Both the position numbers and the translations under genes were made by a program. The notes beneath the pieces were generated by a model, which saw nothing but the letters and a program-made list of their open reading frames with translations, made no database searches and was not told where the DNA came from. 5,961 nt of DNA from Gemmatimonadaceae bacterium (GTDB lineage Bacteria > Gemmatimonadota > Gemmatimonadetes > Gemmatimonadales > Gemmatimonadaceae). Shown here piece by piece: positions 1 through 5,746 of this stretch (positions within the stretch are counted from its first letter, which is position 1; every line of letters begins with the position of its first letter). Location of the stretch: positions 1-5,961 of the forward strand of contig JACMLI010000515.1 of the NCBI GenBank assembly GCA_014379705.1, in the 5' to 3' direction.

Positions 1-647
1 AGCATCTGGCCTCCGGCCTGGCCCGATTGCAACCGGCGTTCCCAGGCGGCGACCGACGACGCGTGCTTGCCTAACGACGGCGGGAACTCGCGCGTCCCCT
101 TCGTGCCGAGCTGGTGGCATGCCGTGCACCCCGTGGACTTGACCCGCGCGAGGAGTTGGGCCTGGTGCGCGAGGCCGGTGCCGAGTCCGTTCCCCTCGGG
201 CCCCGTCCCGGGGAACTCCTCCTTCCCGGGAATCTTCATCAGCGAGTACCAGTATCCGGCCGGGTAGTACTCGGCCGCCGCGGCGGGAGACGGGGCCGGC
301 ACCGCCGTGAGGTTGACGACCTGCCCGGGAGACGCAGTACGCTTCGGTGAGTCGATCAATCCATAGCCGCGCACCCACACGCTGTACGACGCCCGCGGCA
401 ACTCGGGGAGCACGTAACGCCCGCGATCATCCGTGACGACGATCTTGGCGTACTTCGTGGGCAGTTCAGAGGTCTCGGCGATGACCCAAACACCCGCCTC
501 CGGGCCACTGGGTCCAGTCACCACCCCTGAGATGACTCCCGCGGCTTGCGCAGGAGCCGTACCGGCAGCATCCCCAGCGCTGCGCGAAAAAGTGACCGGC
601 AGCGCGACCGCGAGCGCGACGAAGGCAACGGGCAATGACGACTTCAT
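1..647 (-). CDS. Exported carboxypeptidase-regulatory-like protein with CxxCH haem motif (C-terminus beyond window)
   Basis: The frame is open from an ATG at 647-645 to the left edge (215 codons, no stop), so the C-terminus is missing. The start is well supported: GGGAGGT lies 3 bases upstream (651-657 on the plus strand). Residues 1-36 look like a signal peptide (MKSS, then a hydrophobic stretch to about residue 20, then an Ala-rich region), implying export. Residues about 38-115 resemble a carboxypeptidase-regulatory-like beta-sandwich: ISGVVTGPSGPEAGVWVIAE, then VVTDDRGRYVLPELP and YSVWVRGYGL, the usual 'G.V....G.P..G..V' and 'T...G.Y.L..LP.G.Y' pattern. After an EYYPAGYWYSL segment comes CTACHQLG (C174, C177, H178), a classic c-type haem attachment motif. 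From memory, similar Acidobacteriota and Gemmatimonadota proteins continue into a beta-propeller, which cannot be checked here. Function unknown; a periplasmic electron-transfer or redox-enzyme role is inferred from the haem motif alone. It is the last gene of the minus-strand block. Confidence 0.5.
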   Translation of the reverse strand, partial: MKSSLPVAFVALAVALPVTFSRSAGDAAGTAPAQAAGVISGVVTGPSGPEAGVWVIAETSELPTKYAKIVVTDDRGRYVLPELPRASYSVWVRGYGLIDSPKRTASPGQVVNLTAVPAPSPAAAAEYYPAGYWYSLMKIPGKEEFPGTGPEGNGLGTGLAHQAQLLARVKSTGCTACHQLGTKGTREFPPSLGKHASSVAAWERRLQSGQAGGQM

Positions 648-713
648 GTGACCTCCCGGGAACGTCCTTCACGCTCGCCCGCGACGCGCTACCCGGCAAG
701 GCCGTCAATCACC

Positions 714-745
714 ACCCGACTACCCGACTACCCGACCACCCGACC
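714..745. repeat. Four tandem copies of an 8-mer (ACCCGACT)
   Basis: Copies lie at 714-721, 722-729, 730-737 and 738-745. The first three bases of variation are in the eighth position only: ACCCGACT, ACCCGACT, ACCCGACC, ACCCGACC. The array sits directly after the stop codon of the DUF885 gene (TAG, 749-747 on the minus strand) and upstream of the haem-motif gene. A TTGACG -35-like hexamer for that gene lies just beside it (708-703 on the minus strand), but I find no convincing -10 at the right spacing. It could be slippage-prone non-coding sequence or a set of spaced binding sites; the sequence does not decide. Confidence 0.8.
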
Positions 746-746
746 C

Positions 747-2591
747 CTACTGCACCGGCGACACCTGCCCCGCAAACTTCCACTTCGTCGTGTAGTCCCG
801 CGTCAACGGCAGGTTGAGCAGGCGAGCCCGCATGATTTCCACGGGCATCGGACCGCCACGCAGGATCGAGTCGTGGAACTGCGCGTTCGTCATCCTGCCG
901 GCGTCGACCAGCTCCTTGCGCAGGGCGCGCTGCTGGATGCCGCCGATCATGTACGCCATCTGGTACAGCGGGGGATAGCTGCCGTTGAATGAGCGGCGCA
1001 CCTCGCCCTCGGCGTTCGCGCGCTCGAAGCCGACGTTCTCGACCAGGTAATCAATGGCTTCTGCCGGGGTCATTTTGCCCAGGTGGAAGCTGAGCGAAAA
1101 GATGATGCGGGCGCTCCGGTGCAGCCGCCACACGAGGGCGCCGACCTTGTCCTCGGGCGTCTGGTGGAAGCCCTGGTCCCACAGGAACATCTCCCAGTAC
1201 AGCGCATTGCCTTCATTCCAGAACGGCGTGCCGAACGCGCGGCGATGCGTGTTGTAGCGTGCGGACATGAAGCCCTGCAGGTGGTGCCCGGGATTCAGTT
1301 CGTGGAACACCACCGCGTTGGAGAAGTGCGGGTTGTTGCCCCGCAAGCTCATCTGCTTCTCGTCTTCCGTCATCCCGTCGGTAGGGTACGCGACGAGGAT
1401 CATCTCACCGCCGAGGAAGAACGGGGCCACGCGCTGGCGCTCGGGGGACAGCATTTCCATCCGCCAGTCCTCGTCGGCGAGTTCGGGGATGGTCACGTAG
1501 TCCTTGCCCCTGAAGAAATCTTCGGCGCGCTTGGCGAGGTCGCGGATGAGGTCGGGCTGCTTGCCGGGTTCCACATACGCCTGCTTCACCTTCTCCACGG
1601 CCTTGTGCCAGTCGTCGCCAAAGCCCATCTGGCGCGACGCCTTCTTGATCTCGGCGAAGCTCCACGCCTGCTCCTGCCTGGCGATCATGATCAGCTCTTC
1701 GGGCGTGTAGGGAATCATCTCGTAGGCGAGGTCCGCCTTGAGCCCGTCCGCGCCGATCGGAAGGCCGACGATCGGTTCCGGCGTGCCTTCGCGCCATCCG
1801 ACCACGCGCTCGCGAATGGCCTTGGTGTACGCCTTGAGCGCGTCCTCCGACTTCTTCCATGGATCGCGAGTCCACCACGTGAAGACGGGGTCGTAGCCAT
1901 CGTAGAAGCGATACCAGCCGGCCATGATGTTGCGCACTTCCTCGATGCGTTGTGCCGCCTGCATGGCCACGACCTTGGTCACGTCCGGTCCCTTCGCTCC
2001 ACTGGCCCCGCGGCCCTCGAGAACGAGGCGCAGGCTGTCGGCGATGGCGGCCGTGCGCGCGAGCGTGCGCGCCGCGGCGGGAGAGTTCATCGTCTCGAGT
2101 CGACGACGCGCGTCCTGCATCGCGAGCAGCGAATCGACGAACGGCAGGAGCGCCGCGGCTTCGCGCGCTTCCTTCGCCGCGCGATCGATCAACGCTACCT
2201 CGTGCTTGAGCTCGTTGCTGAGCAGCACGTAGTCGGCGCGGCCTTCCTGTCCAAGCTTGTCGAAGTCGATCTCCCGCAGGCGTGCGGCCCACCCGGCGAA
2301 AAAGCGCCTGGCGCGTGCGCGCTGGTCGGGGGAGCCGGCGGCATCGTACTTCCGGAAGAGCGACGTGCGGTCGGCCCCATAGCGCTCGACCACGGCGCGC
2401 AACTCGCTCTCGGGTCGCGAGACCATCGTTGTCAGCACCGGGACGCCGAACAGGGAGTCATTCGCGGCGCGCGACTGGGCGCCAAGCGGGGGTGCGCCCC
2501 ACGCACAAAGGAACAGCGCGAGCACCCAGCGGATGCGTATCGGTGTGCATCGTCCTGCGAGACGGTCGAAGCCGGCGTGCGTCATCATCAT
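747..2591 (-). CDS. DUF885 family protein, predicted exported zinc metallopeptidase
   Basis: The 614-residue product matches the length and conserved blocks of the DUF885 family, generally regarded as gluzincin-like metallopeptidases. Key motifs are HELNPGHHLQ at residues 430-439 (family pattern HE..PGHH.Q, candidate zinc ligands and catalytic Glu431), EGNALYWE at 460-467 (family pattern EGWALY, further Glu candidates), and a typical C-terminal block with MTPAEAIDYLVE, ERANAEGEVRRSF and YPPLYQMAYMIGG. The N-terminus looks like a signal peptide: basic stretch to R21, hydrophobic core about 22-31, and a likely cleavage after LGA (residue 38), so the enzyme probably acts in the periplasm or outside the cell. 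The start is uncertain. Three consecutive ATG codons (2591, 2588, 2585) have only a weak GGA upstream, which suits the third best; a TTG at 2657 would add 22 residues but lies in the loop of an inverted repeat and spoils the signal peptide. The gene follows the phosphatase gene on the same strand. Substrate unknown; peptide hydrolysis is a family-level inference. Confidence 0.93.
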   Translation of the reverse strand: MMMTHAGFDRLAGRCTPIRIRWVLALFLCAWGAPPLGAQSRAANDSLFGVPVLTTMVSRPESELRAVVERYGADRTSLFRKYDAAGSPDQRARARRFFAGWAARLREIDFDKLGQEGRADYVLLSNELKHEVALIDRAAKEAREAAALLPFVDSLLAMQDARRRLETMNSPAAARTLARTAAIADSLRLVLEGRGASGAKGPDVTKVVAMQAAQRIEEVRNIMAGWYRFYDGYDPVFTWWTRDPWKKSEDALKAYTKAIRERVVGWREGTPEPIVGLPIGADGLKADLAYEMIPYTPEELIMIARQEQAWSFAEIKKASRQMGFGDDWHKAVEKVKQAYVEPGKQPDLIRDLAKRAEDFFRGKDYVTIPELADEDWRMEMLSPERQRVAPFFLGGEMILVAYPTDGMTEDEKQMSLRGNNPHFSNAVVFHELNPGHHLQGFMSARYNTHRRAFGTPFWNEGNALYWEMFLWDQGFHQTPEDKVGALVWRLHRSARIIFSLSFHLGKMTPAEAIDYLVENVGFERANAEGEVRRSFNGSYPPLYQMAYMIGGIQQRALRKELVDAGRMTNAQFHDSILRGGPMPVEIMRARLLNLPLTRDYTTKWKFAGQVSPVQ

Positions 2592-2640
2592 TCCGTTGGT
2601 CGGGATCTGCGTCGTGCGAGGGAGCGCAAAGCTGCGCACG

Positions 2641-2673
2641 GGCCCGGTGCAGCACAACGGTGGTCACCGGGCC
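2641..2673. repeat. Perfect 9-bp inverted repeat between phosphatase and DUF885 genes
   Basis: GGCCCGGTG at 2641-2649 is the exact reverse complement of CACCGGGCC at 2665-2673, leaving a 15-base loop. It lies in the gap between two minus-strand genes, about 50 bases upstream of the DUF885 ATG. No T-rich tract follows on the minus strand (below 2641), so it is not a canonical intrinsic terminator. It may be an intercistronic hairpin that stabilises or attenuates the transcript, or a protein-binding dyad. Confidence 0.6.
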
Positions 2674-2718
2674 GCGTCACGTGCTGGTAGGGTACCGACG
2701 ACAGCGTACGGGGTTGCG

Positions 2719-3819
2719 CTACTGCGGCGCGCCGCCTTTCACGGCGGCCAGCTGGTCGATGTACTTCCGCAGCCTCGACGGCTCCGGATCGAGCGCCGCG
2801 GCTGCCTTGAGGTAGGGAAGCAGGTCGCCTCCCATCGGCAATTCGAGCTTTTGCCCGCGATGCATCGTATACGCCTTGCCTTCTTCGATAATGAGGCAGG
2901 CCGTCGTCGCCCCGTAGTACGCCGAGAGCCCGACGTCGATCATGATGACCTTGCCGTCGAAGCGCGGCATGACGGTTCCCGCAGTCACCGTGTGCCCGAT
3001 GACGATGTGCTTCACGCCAAAATGCGTGAGGACCGAATCGACGAGGGGCGCAAGCATCGCCTCGTCCCCCTGTGCGAGGCCGCGATACCAGAGGGGACCC
3101 AGCGAGTCCTCGGCGGCGTTGTCGGCGGGGGGTGCCTTGTCTCCCGCCAGGGCCGCGCGGACGGCGTCGTTCAGCGCCTTGATCGGCGTTGCCGCATAAC
3201 GAGCGGAAATGCCGCCGTGCAGGAAGAGGTAGTCATTCACGCGGACGACCGCGTTGTTTCCGCGGATCCAGGCGGCGTACCGCCCGTTGCCCTCGTACGC
3301 AAAGCGTTGCTCGACCCAGCCGAGGGGATGCTCCGCGAGCCACTGCTTCTTGTACTCGGGATCCTTGCGGCGCGTCGAGTCGGACAGCACCGACCACGCC
3401 CGCTCCTGCAGGGCCGCCGAGTTCGGCCCCTTGAACGCCGCGTATTCGCCCGCCGTGACGTAGCGCAGGTCGCCAAGGATGTTCATCGCCTCGTGGTTCC
3501 CGATCAACGCATGCACCGCGCCCCCGGCTTTCCGGGCTTGCGGCGTGAGGGCCATCAGCAACTCCAGCACCTTGCGCGTGTCGGGGCCACGATCGGGCAC
3601 GTCCCCCGTCTGCACGAGGTGCGCACGCCCCCCGATCCACTTTCCCTTGCCATCGATCACTCCGGCCTGCTGCAGGACGAGCACGAACTGGTCGTAGTCG
3701 CCGTGCACGTCGCCAATGGCCACGATGCGCGAGACGCCATCGAAGGTGTCCTGCGCTGCGGCGCGGCGCGCCGTGGCGACGACGCCCGTGAGGAACAAGA
3801 CCGAGATGATCAACCGCAC
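2719..3819 (-). CDS. Exported Shewanella-like (PPP-family) metallophosphoesterase
   Basis: The 366-residue product has the full set of PPP-type metallophosphoesterase motifs in order: GDVHG at 36-40, GDVPDRG at 72-78, GNHEAMN at 107-113, HGG at 201-203 and GHT at 275-277. Asp37, His39, Asp73, Asn108, His201 and His276 are the expected dinuclear metal ligands; Arg77 and His109 are expected in phosphate binding and catalysis. The GNHE.MN..GD.RYV block and the later GPLWYRGL segment point to the Shewanella-like phosphatase branch rather than to ApaH itself. I chose the GTG at 3819-3817 because GGAGG lies 6 bases upstream (3830-3826) and the product then begins VRLIISVLFLTGVV with a likely cleavage after AAA at residue 22, a clean signal peptide. 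A longer frame from a TTG at 3900 would put 27 Pro-rich residues before it. The likely role is periplasmic hydrolysis of phosphoproteins or other phosphate monoesters; the substrate is not visible. First gene of the minus-strand block, divergent from the MATE gene. Confidence 0.93.
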   Translation of the reverse strand: MRLIISVLFLTGVVATARRAAAQDTFDGVSRIVAIGDVHGDYDQFVLVLQQAGVIDGKGKWIGGRAHLVQTGDVPDRGPDTRKVLELLMALTPQARKAGGAVHALIGNHEAMNILGDLRYVTAGEYAAFKGPNSAALQERAWSVLSDSTRRKDPEYKKQWLAEHPLGWVEQRFAYEGNGRYAAWIRGNNAVVRVNDYLFLHGGISARYAATPIKALNDAVRAALAGDKAPPADNAAEDSLGPLWYRGLAQGDEAMLAPLVDSVLTHFGVKHIVIGHTVTAGTVMPRFDGKVIMIDVGLSAYYGATTACLIIEEGKAYTMHRGQKLELPMGGDLLPYLKAAAALDPEPSRLRKYIDQLAAVKGGAPQ

Positions 3820-3825
3820 CAGCGG

Positions 3826-3830
3826 CCTCC
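3826..3830 (-). promoter_or_regulatory. Ribosome binding site that fixes the phosphatase start
   Basis: On the minus strand the bases read GGAGG followed by the 6-base spacer CCGCTG and then GTG. This is the best Shine-Dalgarno match near any candidate start of the gene, and it selects the GTG at 3819 over the upstream TTG (3900) and the nearby TTG (3813). Confidence 0.75.
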
Positions 3831-3842
3831 AGGGAGGGAATG

Positions 3843-3863
3843 AGCCCAAGCTAGCTCCGGGCT
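3843..3863. repeat. Dyad with inner AGCTAGCT palindrome in the phosphatase leader
   Basis: AGCCC at 3843-3847 is inverted as GGGCT at 3859-3863, and the interior contains the 8-base palindrome AGCTAGCT at 3849-3856. It lies 24-44 bases upstream of the phosphatase GTG. It could be an operator or a weak leader hairpin. The two symmetry centres differ by half a base, so it is not one perfect palindrome. Confidence 0.35.
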
Positions 3864-3991
3864 TCGCCTTGACGCGAGCCACGGGAGGTGGTGCCGGCAA
3901 CCCCGGTCCGCGCCGGAGGCAATCGGTACCCCGTTCCGGGGGGGTGGGTTCACCAATGGCGCAAACCGCGGACGTTCAGGCGCGTAGCAGT

Positions 3992-4029
3992 GCGGCTCAC
4001 TCTCATTCGTACCCCGCGAGCGCGGCTCA
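3992..4029. repeat. Direct repeat GCGGCTCA, two copies 30 bases apart
   Basis: GCGGCTCA occurs at 3992-3999 and 4022-4029. The 30-base period is close to three helical turns, so both copies face the same side of the DNA, and the second copy ends 11 bases before a TTGACC hexamer. This is the layout of upstream activator sites, but a two-copy 8-mer can also arise by chance in GC-rich DNA. Confidence 0.3.
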
Positions 4030-4040
4030 TCCCCGCCAGG

Positions 4041-4070
4041 TTGACCGCTGGGTGTCGGCATCCAGATACA
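4041..4070 (+). promoter_or_regulatory. Candidate sigma70-type promoter for the MATE gene
   Basis: TTGACC (4041-4046) matches the -35 consensus at five of six bases. An 18-base spacer follows, then GATACA (4065-4070), a weak -10 with three matches. Transcription would start near 4077, giving a leader of about 137 bases. This is the best plus-strand match I see in the intergenic region. Confidence 0.35.
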
Positions 4071-4213
4071 GGGTTCGCATACTCCCGAGAACACGTGGGG
4101 ACCCTTCATTCCACGGTTGTCGCGATGTTGCTTACCATGCCGGTCCCAATGGGCTGTGCCATGGCTGGATCCACCGTCGTTCCCGCCGGACGGCGGCACT
4201 GTACACAGGACGC

Positions 4214-5632
4214 ATGAGCGGAAAGCCCTTTCAGAAATCGTTCGATCGTTCGATTGTCGACGGACCCATCGCCGGTGCCGTCTGGAAGATCGCGTGGCCG
4301 ACCGTGCTCCAGAACGTGATTGGCGGCATGCAGGGCGTGGTGGACCATGCCCTGGTCGGGCACTACGTCGGGTTCACCGGCAACGCGGCCGTGGGCGTGT
4401 CGCTGCAGATCTTCATCGTCGTGATCGTCTTCGTGATGTCGCTGTACACGGGCATGGGTGTGCTCGTGGCCCGCGCCACAGGCGCCGGCGACCACGAAAC
4501 GGTGAACCGGGTCGTGTACCAGGGCTTCCTGGCGTCGCTGATCATGTCGCTGCTCGTGCTGGCGCCGATTGGCTGGTTCGCGGCGCCGTACCTGCTCCAG
4601 CTCGTGAACGCCACGGCGGCGGTCCGTGCCGAGGCCCTGCCGTTCCTCCGCACGATGATGGTGGGCGGTATCGGCATGATGATGTTCTTCATGCTCGGGG
4701 GCGCCCTGCGCGCCGCCGGTGACGCCCGCACGCCCCTGCGCCTCGGCGTCGCGCTGACCGCGCTGAACATTGCGCTCAACATCGTGTTCATCCGGGGCCT
4801 CGGGCCGATCCCGGCGTTAGGCACGGTCGGTGCCGCGATCGGCACCGTGATCGCGGGCACCCTGGTGAGCGCCACTGGGTTCGGGCTTCTCCTGTCCGGG
4901 CGCCTCGTCGTGGTGTGGCATCGCGGCATGGACTGGAGTCCTGACTGGAAGATCATCCGCCAGATCTTCCGCTTCGGGCTCCCGACGGGGCTCCAGGGCA
5001 TCGCCATGAACGTCGCCGGCGTCATGCTGCTGCGCTTCATCGGCTCACTCCCGCTCAGTGCCGAGACGCAGGCGGCGTATGCGATCGGCTACACGGAACT
5101 CTTCTCCTTCATCACGTGGACGTCCGTGGGGCTCATGGGCGCCGCGGCGGCAGTGGCGGGGCAGAACCTCGGGGCGGGGAAGGCCGATCGCGCCGAGCGT
5201 GCAGTGCACATCGCGTCGCGCATGGGGCTTGGCATCGCTGCGACGTTCGGGGTGCTTTACCTCGCGATCCCCGACCTGCTCTATGGCATCTTCGGCATGA
5301 CGGACCCGGTCGTCGTTGGCATCGGTCGCGACCTCCTTCGCTGGCTGAGCCTGTCCGGACTGTTCATCACGGTCGCCCTGACCTATACGGGGGGCCTGCA
5401 GGGGACCGGCGACACCAAGGGCCCGCTCTATATCTCGATCGTTTCGCAGATCGGCATTCCCCTCGGCCTCTGCACGATCCTGCAGGCGACGGTTGGCCTG
5501 ACGGCGACGGGCATCTGGACGGCGATCGTGCTCGGCCACATGACGCGCGCCGCACTCACGGTGGCGCGCTTCAAGCGCGGCAAGTGGCGAACGATCGACG
5601 TTGGGCTCCCGCGCCAGGCGCCGGTGGCGTAG
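4214..5632 (+). CDS. MATE family efflux transporter
   Basis: The 472-residue product has the normal length and character of a MATE (multidrug and toxic compound extrusion) antiporter, with about 12 hydrophobic segments in the inner membrane. These proteins expel cationic drugs or metabolites in exchange for Na+ or H+. The first helix carries WPTVLQN and, further on, D44 in VVDHALVGHYVG, matching the conserved 'D...VG..G' block. The two-fold internal repeat of the family is visible: GALRAAGDARTP at 163-174 in the first half corresponds to GGLQGTGDTKGP at about 393-404 in the second, and VARATGAGD near residue 85 corresponds to AGQNLGAGKADRA near 315. The ATG at 4214 is preceded by AGGA at 4207-4210. 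The frame stays open further upstream to about 3716, but that stretch overlaps the phosphatase gene antisense and adds 166 non-MATE residues. The DinF/NorM-type subgroup and substrate cannot be assigned. Confidence 0.96.
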   Translation: MSGKPFQKSFDRSIVDGPIAGAVWKIAWPTVLQNVIGGMQGVVDHALVGHYVGFTGNAAVGVSLQIFIVVIVFVMSLYTGMGVLVARATGAGDHETVNRVVYQGFLASLIMSLLVLAPIGWFAAPYLLQLVNATAAVRAEALPFLRTMMVGGIGMMMFFMLGGALRAAGDARTPLRLGVALTALNIALNIVFIRGLGPIPALGTVGAAIGTVIAGTLVSATGFGLLLSGRLVVVWHRGMDWSPDWKIIRQIFRFGLPTGLQGIAMNVAGVMLLRFIGSLPLSAETQAAYAIGYTELFSFITWTSVGLMGAAAAVAGQNLGAGKADRAERAVHIASRMGLGIAATFGVLYLAIPDLLYGIFGMTDPVVVGIGRDLLRWLSLSGLFITVALTYTGGLQGTGDTKGPLYISIVSQIGIPLGLCTILQATVGLTATGIWTAIVLGHMTRAALTVARFKRGKWRTIDVGLPRQAPVA

Positions 5633-5645
5633 GGCGGCGCCCTGT
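5629..5645 (+). terminator. Possible weak terminator hairpin at the end of the MATE gene
   Basis: AGGGC (5631-5635) and GCCCT (5639-5643) form a perfect 5-bp stem with a 3-base loop, extendable by two G-T pairs to 5629 and 5645. The stem overlaps the TAG stop codon. Only a short TTGGCT follows instead of a T run, so termination would be weak. Confidence 0.3.
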
Positions 5646-5671
5646 TGGCTCGGGTGGGACTCGCGTAGGAT
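5645..5671 (+). promoter_or_regulatory. Candidate promoter for the BNR/propeller gene
   Basis: TAGGAT at 5666-5671 matches the -10 consensus at four of six positions. TTGGCT at 5645-5650 is a partial -35, but the 15-base spacer is shorter than the usual 17. Transcription would start near 5678-5680, exactly where the leader hairpin begins. Confidence 0.35.
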
Positions 5672-5679
5672 AGGCGCGC

Positions 5680-5722
5680 CCTCCCTGGTTCGGGGCCGCG
5701 CGCCGTGACGCGGCCGGGGAGG
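5680..5722 (+). promoter_or_regulatory. Two-part GC-rich hairpin in the leader of the propeller gene
   Basis: The inner stem is a perfect 7 bp, GGCCGCG (5694-5700) with CGCGGCC (5709-5715), closing an 8-base loop. The outer stem is a perfect 6 bp, CCTCCC (5680-5685) with GGGAGG (5717-5722), joined by an asymmetric internal loop (8 bases against 1). It ends 16 bases before the GAGGT ribosome binding site (5739-5743). The outer right arm GGGAGG is itself Shine-Dalgarno-like. No T run follows, so I read it as a leader structure rather than a terminator; a terminator for the MATE gene remains possible. Confidence 0.45.
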
Positions 5723-5746
5723 ACGCCCTTCCAGCGTCGAGGTTGT

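Larger units (their letters stand above)
3820..4213. other. Divergent intergenic region, no credible gene
   Basis: These 394 bases separate the divergently transcribed phosphatase and MATE genes and must hold the promoters for both. Open frames cross it on both strands, but their translations are rich in Pro, Arg, Gly and His, show no domain-like pattern and lack good ribosome binding sites. I looked for tRNA-like T-loops and found only unsupported partial matches. Features seen are a dyad (3843-3863), a short GC hairpin with a 7-base G run (3929-3944), an 8-mer direct repeat (3992-4029) and a candidate promoter facing the MATE gene (4041-4070). No clear minus-strand promoter was found. Confidence 0.7.

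Noticed and set aside
1405..2292. A 295-codon minus-strand frame overlapping the DUF885 gene in another phase
   Set aside because: It is an Arg- and Ala-rich out-of-frame translation of the DUF885 coding sequence; the main frame is intact with no sign of frameshift.
1083..2690. A 535-codon plus-strand open frame antisense to the DUF885 gene
   Set aside because: Its length is explained by high GC and the codon pattern of the opposite strand. The translation is rich in Arg, His, Val and Gly with no domain-like pattern, while the minus-strand frame has clear DUF885 motifs and a signal peptide.
2533..3843. A 436-codon plus-strand open frame antisense to the phosphatase gene
   Set aside because: It is a shadow of the minus-strand gene, which carries the complete PPP motif set. 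Its own translation is Arg- and His-rich without recognisable motifs.
3929..3948. A 7-base G run with a small CCCCG/CGGGG hairpin, considered as a G-quadruplex or terminator
   Set aside because: There are only two G runs of three or more close together and no T tract on either strand; a chance GC-rich structure is sufficient.
4071..4090. A GGGTTCGCAT sequence resembling a tRNA T-loop
   Set aside because: The flanking bases do not form a 5-bp T-stem, and no acceptor or anticodon stem can be drawn around it.
3810..4199. A 129-codon minus-strand open frame in the divergent region
   Set aside because: The translation is low-complexity-like (Pro, Gly, Arg, His) without any motif, and its 3' end overlaps the supported start and ribosome binding site of the phosphatase gene.
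3716..4213. A 166-residue N-terminal extension of the MATE protein
   Set aside because: It overlaps the phosphatase antisense, its composition is unlike a membrane protein, and the ATG at 4214 with AGGA upstream gives a normal-length MATE protein.
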